The notes beneath the pieces were generated by a model. That model saw only the letters and a program-made list of their open reading frames with translations. It was not told the DNA's origin and ran no database searches. A stretch of 9,677 nucleotides of DNA from Acidimicrobiaceae bacterium (GTDB taxonomy: Bacteria > Actinomycetota > Acidimicrobiia > Acidimicrobiales > Palsa-688): positions 1 through 9,677 of the forward strand of contig DAHWQF010000094.1 in the NCBI GenBank assembly GCA_027334785.1, given 5' to 3'. Position 1 is the first letter of the stretch; the number at the start of each line of letters is the position of its first letter. Shown here one piece after another: positions 1 to 5,967 of this stretch. Made by a program: the position numbers and the translations under genes.

Positions 1-11
1 GACTGGGTCAT
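1..11 (-). CDS. Start of an unidentified gene downstream of the kinase (cut by window edge)
   Basis: On the minus strand a strong Shine-Dalgarno run (GGAGGAGGA, complement of 12-20) directly precedes ATG at 11-9, followed by ACC CAG, so the protein begins M-T-Q. Only three codons lie inside the window and the product cannot be guessed. The gene follows the FGGY kinase in the same direction after a 137-bp gap, so co-transcription with the kinase is plausible but not shown. A transporter component, regulator or further catabolic enzyme would fit the context; this is inference only. Confidence 0.5.
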
Positions 12-148
12 TCCTCCTCCATGCGGACGCTCCCGGACCGAACACCGGCCGATGGGAAGGCGCTTCCCGGCGCGGCGGTCTCCCCGTTGCCCACGGGTCC
101 CGGGGCGACCCTGATCGCGGCCGCGCCGGGCGCCAGCTCGGGACGGCC
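12..148. other. Intergenic region downstream of the kinase with two small hairpins
   Basis: This gap separates the kinase stop from the next leftward start. It contains two short perfect stems: GGGAAG/CTTCCC at 54-68 with a 3-nt loop, and CCCGT/ACGGG at 83-97 with a 5-nt loop. Neither is followed by a T-run on either strand, so neither is a canonical intrinsic terminator. They may slow transcription or stabilise the 3' end of the kinase message. On the plus strand a frame stays open from the window edge to a TAG at 150-152, but it has no recognisable content and I do not call it. Confidence 0.4.
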
Positions 149-1825
149 CTAGCGCCCGTATGCCGGCCCGCGTGCCGGCAGGCCCTCGGCCCAGCGCTCG
201 TAGCGTTCGCCGGCGGCCTCTGCCCACTCTGGGCGCGGCTCGACCGGTGCAGCCCAGCGTGACCAGCGGCCGGCGTCTGCGAGCGAGGTCTCTAGCCCCG
301 CCGCCATACGTGCTAGGAAGGCAGCCCCAAGCGCTGCTCCTTCCGGCACGGCCATCGGGAGCACCGGCGCCCCCAGTACTTCGCACAGAGCTCGCAGCCA
401 CTCCTTCTTCACAACGCCGCCCCCAGTCACGACGTAGCGGCGCGGCGCCGTCCCGCACGCGCTCGCCAGACCGACTATGTGGCGGACCACGAAGCCGGTG
501 GCTTCGAACACCGCCCTTCTAAGGTGTGCCGGCCCATGTGAGAGGTGAGCGCCGGACAACCCGACCCGCAAAGACGCGTCGTGCCAGGGCACCCGTTCGC
601 CTCGCGTCCAGGGCCACCACACAGGCACGCCGGCCGGCGACAACTCCCCGAATGGCGAAGGCTCCCCGGCCTGGCTGTCCTCGCCGGCGGGACTTCCAGT
701 CCCTAGTCTCGAGACGCCGCCAGCCCTGGGCCAACCGCCCGCCCCAGTGATAGGCACGTGGCTCGTTCCCGGCCAGCCGCCCGCCCCTGACGAACTGGCG
801 CCGCGCTCAGCACCGCTCTCCTCGCCGGCGGCCCGTAGCACCCTGTCGGCCCAGTCCGCCCAGAGGCCCCCGGCATTGCTGGCCCCTCCCACCAAGGCCA
901 TCCCGCCGGCCAGGTGTGGCACCCTCCACAGCCCAGCGGGGACCTCCTCGGGCCAACCGGGTACACAAAGCCACACCACCAAGGTGGACCCGAGCGTAAT
1001 GAGCACGTCACCCGGCGCGCTCACGCCGGCTACCAGTTGCTCGCACAGCCCGTCGACAGAACCCGTCCCGAGCACCACCTGAGCACGGCGGCGCTCTTCG
1101 CCGAGCAGGTCCAACTCGCCCACCGCCTCCCCCCAAACGACGACCCGGGGCAGGTGAGCGGCGCTGAGCCCCACCGCCTGGCTGGCCCCTTCCTCCCAAC
1201 CCGCCCCATTGAACAGGGAACCTGCGGCGAAGGCGGAGGCCAAGTCAATGACGCCTTGGCCTCCGAGCGAGGCATTGGCAACCCCCTGCGCCGGCCAGTA
1301 CCCCATTGCGCCCGGCCAGTCGGAGGCGGCCAGGGCAGCGAGCCGCGCCATCTCGTCGCTCGAGGTTGGGTCGCCTGGGCCAGCCGGGCCAGCCGACCCG
1401 TAGAGCAGGCCTGCGCCGAGCGGCTTACCGCGCCCGTCGACGGGAGCAATCGAGGGCATCATCGCCGAGACGGCAACCGCTTCGACTTCCTGCGCGACCT
1501 CTCGACCCCCTGAGCCACCTGGCCCCCTCGCCTCAAGGCCCCGTGCCAGAGCGCTGAGGGCAGCCCGAGGAGCCTCCCACCAGGTGAAAACGGCGTCATG
1601 TTCCAACCGGTCGCCCGGGCCTACCGACAAAGCGCTCGGCAGCCGGGCCCGCCTTACCACGTTGCCGTCCTCGTCGACGACCACGGCCTTGACGGCCGTC
1701 GTGCCGATGTCGATGCCGACGCAGAGCGGCGACTTGCCGGCAGAGGGCCGAGCCTCGCCAGCGGGCAGCGACGACTCGCCGGCGGACGACCGGGCCTCGC
1801 CAGCGGATTGGGACTGCCCGGTCAT
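149..1825 (-). CDS. FGGY-family carbohydrate kinase
   Basis: ATP-dependent sugar kinase of the FGGY family (xylulokinase/gluconokinase/YoaC-like), 558 residues, expected to be cytoplasmic. The N-terminal actin-like phosphate-binding motif GIDIGTTAVK lies at about 38-47. Domain II carries GTGSVDGL with Asp258 in the usual position of the catalytic base, then the ATP-site segments GGASNAGG (313-320) and TGGGVVKKEWL (467-477), and ends with PEGAALGAAFLA. The conserved block TRGERVPWHDA (407-417) is present. The ATG at 1825 is the only good in-frame start before the first strand. Two parts are odd: a 7-residue tandem repeat (AGEARSS-type, residues 8-34) precedes the fold, and a roughly 68-residue Gly/Ser/Pro insertion (331-398) sits between domain II core motifs. 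It is divergent from the dehydrogenase and aldolase genes, suggesting a shared pathway. The substrate is unknown: ketose, alditol or a four- to six-carbon acid sugar are all possible. Confidence 0.92.
   Translation of the reverse strand: MTGQSQSAGEARSSAGESSLPAGEARPSAGKSPLCVGIDIGTTAVKAVVVDEDGNVVRRARLPSALSVGPGDRLEHDAVFTWWEAPRAALSALARGLEARGPGGSGGREVAQEVEAVAVSAMMPSIAPVDGRGKPLGAGLLYGSAGPAGPGDPTSSDEMARLAALAASDWPGAMGYWPAQGVANASLGGQGVIDLASAFAAGSLFNGAGWEEGASQAVGLSAAHLPRVVVWGEAVGELDLLGEERRRAQVVLGTGSVDGLCEQLVAGVSAPGDVLITLGSTLVVWLCVPGWPEEVPAGLWRVPHLAGGMALVGGASNAGGLWADWADRVLRAAGEESGAERGASSSGAGGWPGTSHVPITGAGGWPRAGGVSRLGTGSPAGEDSQAGEPSPFGELSPAGVPVWWPWTRGERVPWHDASLRVGLSGAHLSHGPAHLRRAVFEATGFVVRHIVGLASACGTAPRRYVVTGGGVVKKEWLRALCEVLGAPVLPMAVPEGAALGAAFLARMAAGLETSLADAGRWSRWAAPVEPRPEWAEAAGERYERWAEGLPARGPAYGR
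632..835 (-). repeat. Low-complexity insertion in the kinase with GAGGWP and AGE repeats
   Basis: Kinase residues about 331-398 are Gly/Ser/Ala/Pro-rich and fall between the conserved NAGGLW segment and TRGERVPW, where FGGY kinases normally have a shorter linker. Inside are two copies of GAGGWP (residues 347-352 and 361-366, 14-residue period). After them come units of six residues, AGEDSQ, AGEPSP and FGELSP, ending in AGVP. The reading frame is intact and strong family motifs resume directly after it, so it looks like a tolerated surface-loop expansion rather than a broken gene. Confidence 0.7.
1724..1804 (-). repeat. 21-bp tandem repeat coding for the kinase N-terminal tail
   Basis: Almost four units of 21 bp encode seven-residue steps AGEARSS, AGESSLP, AGEARPS and AGKSPL (kinase residues 8-34), each beginning GCYGGC(G/A)AG. 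They lie before the first strand of the FGGY fold and probably form a disordered tail. The last unit is one residue short and runs directly into the conserved domain. Confidence 0.75.
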
Positions 1826-1886
1826 GCTCGGACAGTATTACAAACGTGGCTACCGCCCCCATGACTTCGCCAAGCAGCGCGCGCTC
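1826..1886. promoter_or_regulatory. Divergent promoter region between kinase and dehydrogenase
   Basis: Only 61 bp separate the two chosen start codons. The single AT-rich patch in the area, CAGTATTACAAAC (1833-1845), is centred here. Read leftward it gives TAATACT ending 8 nt before the kinase ATG, and no Shine-Dalgarno is visible there, which suits a leaderless kinase transcript. Read rightward it gives TATTAC at 1836-1841, a possible -10 element. No convincing -35 element is seen for either direction. The region is also bounded by GTCATG (1821-1826) and CATGAC (1860-1865), a 6-bp inverted repeat that could be a weak operator. Confidence 0.35.
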
Positions 1887-2900
1887 ATGACCGAACCGAT
1901 GCGCGGCCCGCGCCACCAGGGAACCGCGAGGCACCGCGCCTTCGTGACCGCCCCGATGCGAGGCCCCGGGTTCGAAAAGTTGAAGGAGCTAGCCGAAGTC
2001 GTCTACGAGCCGTGGATCGAACAGGAGCCGCTCAAGCTCTACGACGGTCCCGCCCTGGCCGAACGTCTGGAAAAAGAGCGCGCCGATGTGGCCGTGGTCG
2101 AAGCGGACTTTGTGAGCGGCCCGGTGTGGGATCTCCCCCTCCTCGCTGTGGCCGCGACCCGCGGGGACCCCAACAACGTGGATGTGGCCGGCGCTACCTC
2201 GGCCGGCATACCCGTCCTGCGCACGCCGGCCCGCAACGCCGGCGCGGTCGCCGAGCTCGCCCTCGGCTTGGCCATCGCCCTTGCCCGCCATGTCCTGCCA
2301 GCAGACCGAGACGTCCGTCAAAACGAGGTCTTCCGGGACGGCACGATCCCCTACCAGCGCTTCCGAGGCTTCGAACTGGCCGGCCGGCGGGCAGCCGTGA
2401 TCGGTTACGGCGCCGTCGGGCGCGCGCTTGCCTGGCGCCTCCGGGCGCTCGGCATGGACGTCGAGCCCTACGACCCCTACGTGGCCGAAGCCGGCGACGA
2501 CATGGAGGCGGCCGTCCGCGGAGCAGACCTCGTTTCCCTGCACGCGGCCGTGACCCCAGAGACGGTCGGCTTTTTCGGCCGGGAACAGTTTGCCTGGATG
2601 CGTCCCGGCTCCCTCTTCCTCAATACCGCCCGGGCCAAGCTCCACGACATGGACGCCCTGGTGGAGGCGCTCCAGTCGGGGCACCTGGGCGGCGCCGCCC
2701 TCGACCACTTCGAGGGGGAGGTACTGCCCGAGCGCCACCCGCTCGCGTCAATGCCGAACGTCGTGCTCACCCCCCACATAGGCGGTGCCACCGCCGAAAC
2801 CGAGGCGAGGGGGGCACAGATGGTGGCCGACGACCTCGAGCTCCTCTTCGCCGGCCAGTACCCGCACAACGTCGTCAACCCGGAGGTACTCGCGAGATGA
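1887..2900 (+). CDS. 2-hydroxyacid dehydrogenase (D-3-phosphoglycerate dehydrogenase-like)
   Basis: NAD-dependent D-2-hydroxyacid dehydrogenase of the phosphoglycerate dehydrogenase/YoaD group, 337 residues from ATG 1887, expected to be cytoplasmic. The Rossmann motif GYGAVG is at residues 173-178 and strand two ends in D196 (EPYDPY), favouring NAD over NADP. The catalytic triad is complete: Arg249 in NTARA, Glu278 in DHFEGE and His297 in TPHIGG. There is no C-terminal ACT domain, so it is not the allosteric serine-biosynthesis form. The start is uncertain: ATG 1887, ATG 1899 and GTG 1944 are in frame and none has a good ribosome site. GTG 1944 would remove most of the first beta strand (RAFVTAP), so I prefer 1887. 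The frame stays open upstream to 1584, but that part is antisense to the kinase. Its stop overlaps the aldolase start, so both are likely in one operon, presumably acting on a (phosphorylated) sugar acid or keto acid. Confidence 0.9.
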   Translation: MTEPMRGPRHQGTARHRAFVTAPMRGPGFEKLKELAEVVYEPWIEQEPLKLYDGPALAERLEKERADVAVVEADFVSGPVWDLPLLAVAATRGDPNNVDVAGATSAGIPVLRTPARNAGAVAELALGLAIALARHVLPADRDVRQNEVFRDGTIPYQRFRGFELAGRRAAVIGYGAVGRALAWRLRALGMDVEPYDPYVAEAGDDMEAAVRGADLVSLHAAVTPETVGFFGREQFAWMRPGSLFLNTARAKLHDMDALVEALQSGHLGGAALDHFEGEVLPERHPLASMPNVVLTPHIGGATAETEARGAQMVADDLELLFAGQYPHNVVNPEVLAR

Positions 2901-3547
2901 AAAGCGTCACCCACGCCTATGAGGCGGTCCTCGCAACCGCCAAGGAAATGCTCCACAAAGGGCTGGTGGAAGGCACGTCCGGTAATATCTCGGCCCGCCT
3001 AGAAGACGGCAACATCGTCTGCACACCCTCGTCAGTCAGCTACGAGGAAATGGCCATCTCTGACCTCGTATTGGTCGGCCCGGACGGCGACGTAATCGAA
3101 AAAACCGAGGGCCGGAGCCCGACTTCAGAGATCCAGTTGCACCTGGCCTGCTACCGCGCCTTCGAGGACATCGGCTCGGTGATCCACGCCCACCCCGTGT
3201 GGGCGACGATGTTCGCCTGCGCCCACCAGGGCGTCCCCGCCTGTGTAGACGAGCTAGCCATGTACACCGGCGGTGATGTGCGCTGCGCCGAGTACGCGAT
3301 GTCGGGTTCGCCCGCCGTGGGCGAAAACGCCGTGAAGGCCCTCGAGGGACGAGGGGCGGCCCTCCTCGCCAACCACGGCATGGTCGCAGTTGGACCGACC
3401 CCGGCCAAGGCCCTTCACATCGTGGCCCTTGTCGAGCGCACGGCCCAGATCGCCTGGGGGGCGCGCGCCCTCGGCGGTCCGGTACCCCTGCCACAAAAGG
3501 CCAACGACGACCTGGCCGGGGTATACCAGCTCATGAGAAACCTCTGA
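2897..3547 (+). CDS. Class II aldolase/adducin family protein (L-fuculose-phosphate aldolase-like)
   Basis: Zinc-dependent aldolase of the FucA/AraD family, 216 residues, the usual length. It shows the phosphate-binding GTSGNIS (26-32), the TPSS motif (43-46), the catalytic Glu78 in SPTSEIQLH, and the metal ligands His97 and His99 (HAHP) and His160 (NHG). Family members cleave L-fuculose-1-phosphate, ribulose-type phosphates or related substrates to dihydroxyacetone phosphate plus an aldehyde; some relatives (OtnC) decarboxylate 3-oxo-tetronate 4-phosphate instead. Sequence alone does not separate these. The ATG at 2897 overlaps the dehydrogenase stop (ATGA), and GGAGG at 2882-2886 lies 10 nt upstream, which fixes the start and implies translational coupling. 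With the kinase it probably forms a phosphorylate-then-cleave pathway. Confidence 0.92.
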   Translation: MKSVTHAYEAVLATAKEMLHKGLVEGTSGNISARLEDGNIVCTPSSVSYEEMAISDLVLVGPDGDVIEKTEGRSPTSEIQLHLACYRAFEDIGSVIHAHPVWATMFACAHQGVPACVDELAMYTGGDVRCAEYAMSGSPAVGENAVKALEGRGAALLANHGMVAVGPTPAKALHIVALVERTAQIAWGARALGGPVPLPQKANDDLAGVYQLMRNL

Positions 3548-3620
3548 GAACCTGAGAAAAATCAAGTACCTCTCGGGCCCGGTCGGCCCCCAGGAGGGAC
3601 AACTGGGCCAAGATGAGTTC
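3548..3620. other. Short intergenic region after the aldolase
   Basis: Three TGAGAA copies (3534-3539, 3545-3550, 3553-3558) span the aldolase stop. A weak stem GGGCC/GGCCC (3575-3589, 5-nt loop) follows without a T-run, so no clear terminator ends the operon. GGAGG at 3593-3597 precedes a three-codon frame, ATG 3613 to TGA 3622-3624, whose stop overlaps the GTG start of the membrane-protein gene. Confidence 0.35.
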
Positions 3621-4871
3621 GTGAGCATGTCTCCTCCATGGCCGAGTGAGCGGGTGGCAACCCTGCCTTTCCAGACGCAGCCCGTACCGCGCCCAACGCC
3701 AGGCCAAACGTCGAAGGCCGGTAGCCGCCCACGCCCTACATGGCCGGCGACGCTCGTGGCGGGCGGCCTCCTGGCGGCGAGCGTGGGCCTGCACATCGGT
3801 GCCATGTTCCCGGCCTACCCGGGCAGCCCCGCCACCCCTGTCGTAGACATACCCTACGAGACCGCCGTCTACATCTGCCTCGAAGTGGGCTGGGCGCTGG
3901 CGGCACTGGCGGTTCTCACCCGGTGGTCGCCGAGGGGCGGCGTGGCGCTCGGGGCAGGTCTCGGCGCGGTCGAAGTCGGCCTCATCGTGACCGACCTGAC
4001 GATCGGGTTCCAGGTCTCCGACGGGAGCGCGGCCGGCATTTGGTTCGCCATCGCCGGCTTGGCCTGCGGGCTCGCCGGCGTGCTCTACGGCGCCGGCACG
4101 ACCCCGCCGGGGGCAAACGACGCCCGCACCGCCCAGGAGGAGCCGTTCTCAAAGCGATACTCCCAGCCGGCGTACCCCGCGTCCGCCTCGCCGGCGGGGT
4201 ACCCAGGGCCTGCCTCGCCGCCGGCGGCCTACCCAGGGCCCGCCTCGCCGCCGGCGTACCCCGCGCCCGCCTCAAAGGCGGCCTACCCAGGGCCGAGGCC
4301 GGCCATCATCTCGCCGGTGCGAGCCCTGTTGTCGGTGATGGTTGCCATCGTTGCCGTCGCTGCTTTTTGGCCCAGCTGGGACCACTACCACCTCGTCTAC
4401 GCCACCGGACAAGTGAGGGACATCAACCTCGGCAACGCGTTCAACCAGCCAGCTGCCATCATGGCCGGTGAAGTCGTGGCCGGCCTGGCCATCGGCTGCA
4501 CCATAGTCACAGCCGCTTTTTGGCGCGACGCCGTGGTCGGCGCTTGGGCCATCGCGGGCACGGCCATAGCCCTCGCGTCCCAGGTCATATCCGGGATCGT
4601 GCAGGTCAGCGAGCCGATATCAAAGTTGCTCGGCACCCCCTCCACCTCGGCGGTCAACCTCTCGGCCTCCAGCGTTTCACTGACCGGTTATTGGTACGTT
4701 GACCTGGGCGCGACCGCGGCGCTCTTCTTGCTCGCGTTTTGGGCTGTCCTCGAGGCTCGGCGCGCCCGGCCCAAGCCCGCACCCGCCGCCAACGAGAACT
4801 TGGCGGGCGCCTACCCCAGCCCTAGCCCGACGCCAGGTTCTCCAGGGCGAGGTCCCGCAACGCCTCCCTGA
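3621..4871 (+). CDS. Hypothetical multipass membrane protein with a repeat linker
   Basis: 416 residues; I do not recognise a named family. Eight hydrophobic helices can be seen at about 42-62, 80-101, 106-128, 137-157, 232-250, 277-299, 304-326 and 357-378. Arg/Lys placement (SRPRP before helix 1, RWSPRGG between 2 and 3, WRD between 6 and 7, EARRARPKP after 8) suggests both termini are cytoplasmic. The protein divides into two four-helix halves joined by a cytoplasmic Tyr/Pro/Ala repeat linker (about 184-226). The second half has an extracytoplasmic segment with WPSWDHYH, which I recall from uncharacterised actinobacterial membrane proteins but cannot verify here. The start is uncertain: GTG 3621 or ATG 3627, with no well-spaced ribosome site for either. 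No catalytic or transport motif is seen. It follows the aldolase by 73 bp and could be read through from that operon. Its 3' end overlaps the opposing PilZ gene. Confidence 0.8.
   Translation: MSMSPPWPSERVATLPFQTQPVPRPTPGQTSKAGSRPRPTWPATLVAGGLLAASVGLHIGAMFPAYPGSPATPVVDIPYETAVYICLEVGWALAALAVLTRWSPRGGVALGAGLGAVEVGLIVTDLTIGFQVSDGSAAGIWFAIAGLACGLAGVLYGAGTTPPGANDARTAQEEPFSKRYSQPAYPASASPAGYPGPASPPAAYPGPASPPAYPAPASKAAYPGPRPAIISPVRALLSVMVAIVAVAAFWPSWDHYHLVYATGQVRDINLGNAFNQPAAIMAGEVVAGLAIGCTIVTAAFWRDAVVGAWAIAGTAIALASQVISGIVQVSEPISKLLGTPSTSAVNLSASSVSLTGYWYVDLGATAALFLLAFWAVLEARRARPKPAPAANENLAGAYPSPSPTPGSPGRGPATPP
4170..4298 (+). repeat. Imperfect 24-30-bp tandem repeat in the membrane-protein linker
   Basis: Five imperfect units encode AYPASASP, AGYPGPASPP, AAYPGPASPP, AYPAPASK and AAYPGPRP. 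Each begins with GCG and carries TACCC(A/C)G, and most contain GCCTCGCC(GCC)G. Unit lengths differ by multiples of three, so the frame is kept. The encoded linker joins helices 4 and 5 and is probably disordered. Confidence 0.8.
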
Positions 4872-5811
4872 CCTGTTCTTCCTGGGGGTCGCCCGGCGCC
4901 TCGAGGCACACCGTCACCCTGTGGCGGACTGGCTTGTGGCTCCCGTCGGCCACGGCGGTACAAGCGACCACCCGTCCCGAAAAACCAAAGCTCTGGCGGC
5001 GGAGCTGGAGCTTCACCTCCATGGCATCCCCAGGAGCGTGCGCCTCGTAGAGGTCGAGGACAACCGCGCCCGGCGACAGTTCGCTTGCCAGCCCCTCGGT
5101 GAAGGCGGCTCTCCCATGCGAACGGCATTCCACGAGGGTGAACGACTTGACCCGAGGCATGAGCCGGCGCTCCTGGCGCACGAGGAACTGGCTCAGCTGG
5201 CGCCGGCCCGCCGGGGGCAGGCTCACGAACTCGAAGCCGGTCACCCAGGGCCCGTCGAGGTCCCGCGAGCAGTGCCGGGCCGCGGCCACAGCCCGGAGCC
5301 TCTCGCCCGGGCTGAGCTCGAGCTCGACCACGGCTTCTGCTCCTTTGCCGACCGGCCAGGGCAGGTAGACCCTCACACCTCCCGCCGAACAGTCGAGCGA
5401 ATGCGCGGAGCACGAACCCTGCTCTGCCCACACCGACACTGGCGCCGCCACCAGCACCCTGAACAGCTCGCGCCGCTCCACGAGATAGATCTCCCGGGGA
5501 GGCTCACACACGGCCGTGCTGCCGATCTGGTAGGACTTGCGCACCACAAACCGAGCCGGCCCCCCCACGGCCAGCGTGCTCGCCAACAGGAGCTCGGAGA
5601 GGGGCTCCGGGGAGGCCGTCTCGAAGCGGACCACCTTGGGCCTCACCCAGGAGAGCACGGCAGCCAGCCCTTCCGAACCGGCCGGGAGCACCCCGCCGGC
5701 TGCGTCGGACTCGCTGGCGGCCGGCCACAACAGCACCTCGGTGCCCTCGACCAAGCCGGCGTCCGCCCAGTCCACCCTGCGAGCCACGAACGGCAGGTCC
5801 TCGTTGGTCAC
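4822..5811 (-). CDS. Tandem PilZ-domain protein (YcgR-like c-di-GMP receptor)
   Basis: Soluble protein, 329 residues from the preferred GTG at 5811. Residues about 10-105 resemble the N-terminal domain found before PilZ in YcgR-like proteins. The first PilZ domain starts with RELFR (RxxxR, 114-118), reaches DCSAGG (DxSxxG, 140-145) after 21 residues and ends with GFEFVSLPPAGRRQLSQFL. These two motifs are the c-di-GMP binding signature. A second PilZ-like barrel follows: RLMPR (216-220) keeps RxxxR, but the second motif reads ELSPGA, with Asp replaced by Glu and the final Gly by Ala. No membrane helix or output enzyme domain is present, so it likely works by protein contact. Alternative starts are ATG 5874, which lies inside a perfect palindrome, and GTG 5787, which has GAGGA 10 nt upstream. 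The neighbouring genes do not reveal its partner. Confidence 0.85.
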   Translation of the reverse strand: MTNEDLPFVARRVDWADAGLVEGTEVLLWPAASESDAAGGVLPAGSEGLAAVLSWVRPKVVRFETASPEPLSELLLASTLAVGGPARFVVRKSYQIGSTAVCEPPREIYLVERRELFRVLVAAPVSVWAEQGSCSAHSLDCSAGGVRVYLPWPVGKGAEAVVELELSPGERLRAVAAARHCSRDLDGPWVTGFEFVSLPPAGRRQLSQFLVRQERRLMPRVKSFTLVECRSHGRAAFTEGLASELSPGAVVLDLYEAHAPGDAMEVKLQLRRQSFGFSGRVVACTAVADGSHKPVRHRVTVCLEAPGDPQEEQVREALRDLALENLASG

Positions 5812-5825
5812 AGTCGGGTCACAGT
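5806..5825. repeat. 9-bp direct repeat with 11-bp period at the PilZ gene start
   Basis: GGTCACAGT occurs perfectly at 5806-5814 and 5817-5825. The 11-bp period is about one helical turn, as in some operators with direct half-sites. The first copy includes the complement of the proposed GTG start (5811-5809). It may be a regulator site or a small local duplication. Confidence 0.4.
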
Positions 5826-5837
5826 TGCAGCCTCTCC

Positions 5838-5880
5838 CGGGGCATGCTACGCGCGGCCAGGCCGCGCGTAGCATGCCCCG
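5838..5880. terminator. Perfect 43-bp palindrome, probable terminator of the deacetylase gene
   Basis: Arms of 21 bp (5838-5858 and 5860-5880) are exactly complementary around the single central A5859; as RNA this is a 20-bp stem with a 3-nt loop. The outer arm begins CGGGGCATGCTACG. It lies 87 bp past the deacetylase stop and 26 bp before the preferred PilZ start, both genes running leftward. No T-run follows on either strand, so if it terminates transcription it would be of the U-less type reported in actinobacteria. It could instead be a dispersed palindromic element or a binding site. Confidence 0.6.
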
Positions 5881-5967
5881 ACCGTTGTGAGCTCTAAGCG
5901 GGGATCGCCCTCGCCGCCAAAGCCAGAGCGCCGGCGCCCGGCAGCGAGGGCCTGAGCGGCACCGTGC

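Noticed and set aside
1584..1886. Upstream extension of the dehydrogenase frame (start ATG 1584, or ATG 1824)
   Set aside because: From 1584 to 1825 the frame is antisense to the conserved kinase N-terminus and gives low-complexity non-family sequence. ATG 1824 would share the CATG with the kinase start and leave no promoter space.
1989..2738. 249-codon minus-strand frame opposite the dehydrogenase
   Set aside because: It has no recognisable domain; the plus frame has the Rossmann motif and the complete catalytic triad.
2012..2896. Long upstream extension of the aldolase frame
   Set aside because: It is Arg/Pro-rich out-of-frame sequence inside the dehydrogenase gene; the ATG at 2897 with GGAGG gives the normal family length.
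3575..3589. GGGCC/GGCCC stem as terminator of the aldolase operon
   Set aside because: A five-base-pair GC stem without a T-run is too weak to call in this composition.
4170..4298. Repeat region considered as a CRISPR-like or noncoding array
   Set aside because: Units are contiguous, of variable length in multiples of three, without spacers, and inside an intact reading frame.
4699..5871. 390-codon plus-strand frame opposite the PilZ gene
   Set aside because: The translation is His/Pro/Arg-rich with no motif, while the minus frame carries clear PilZ signatures.
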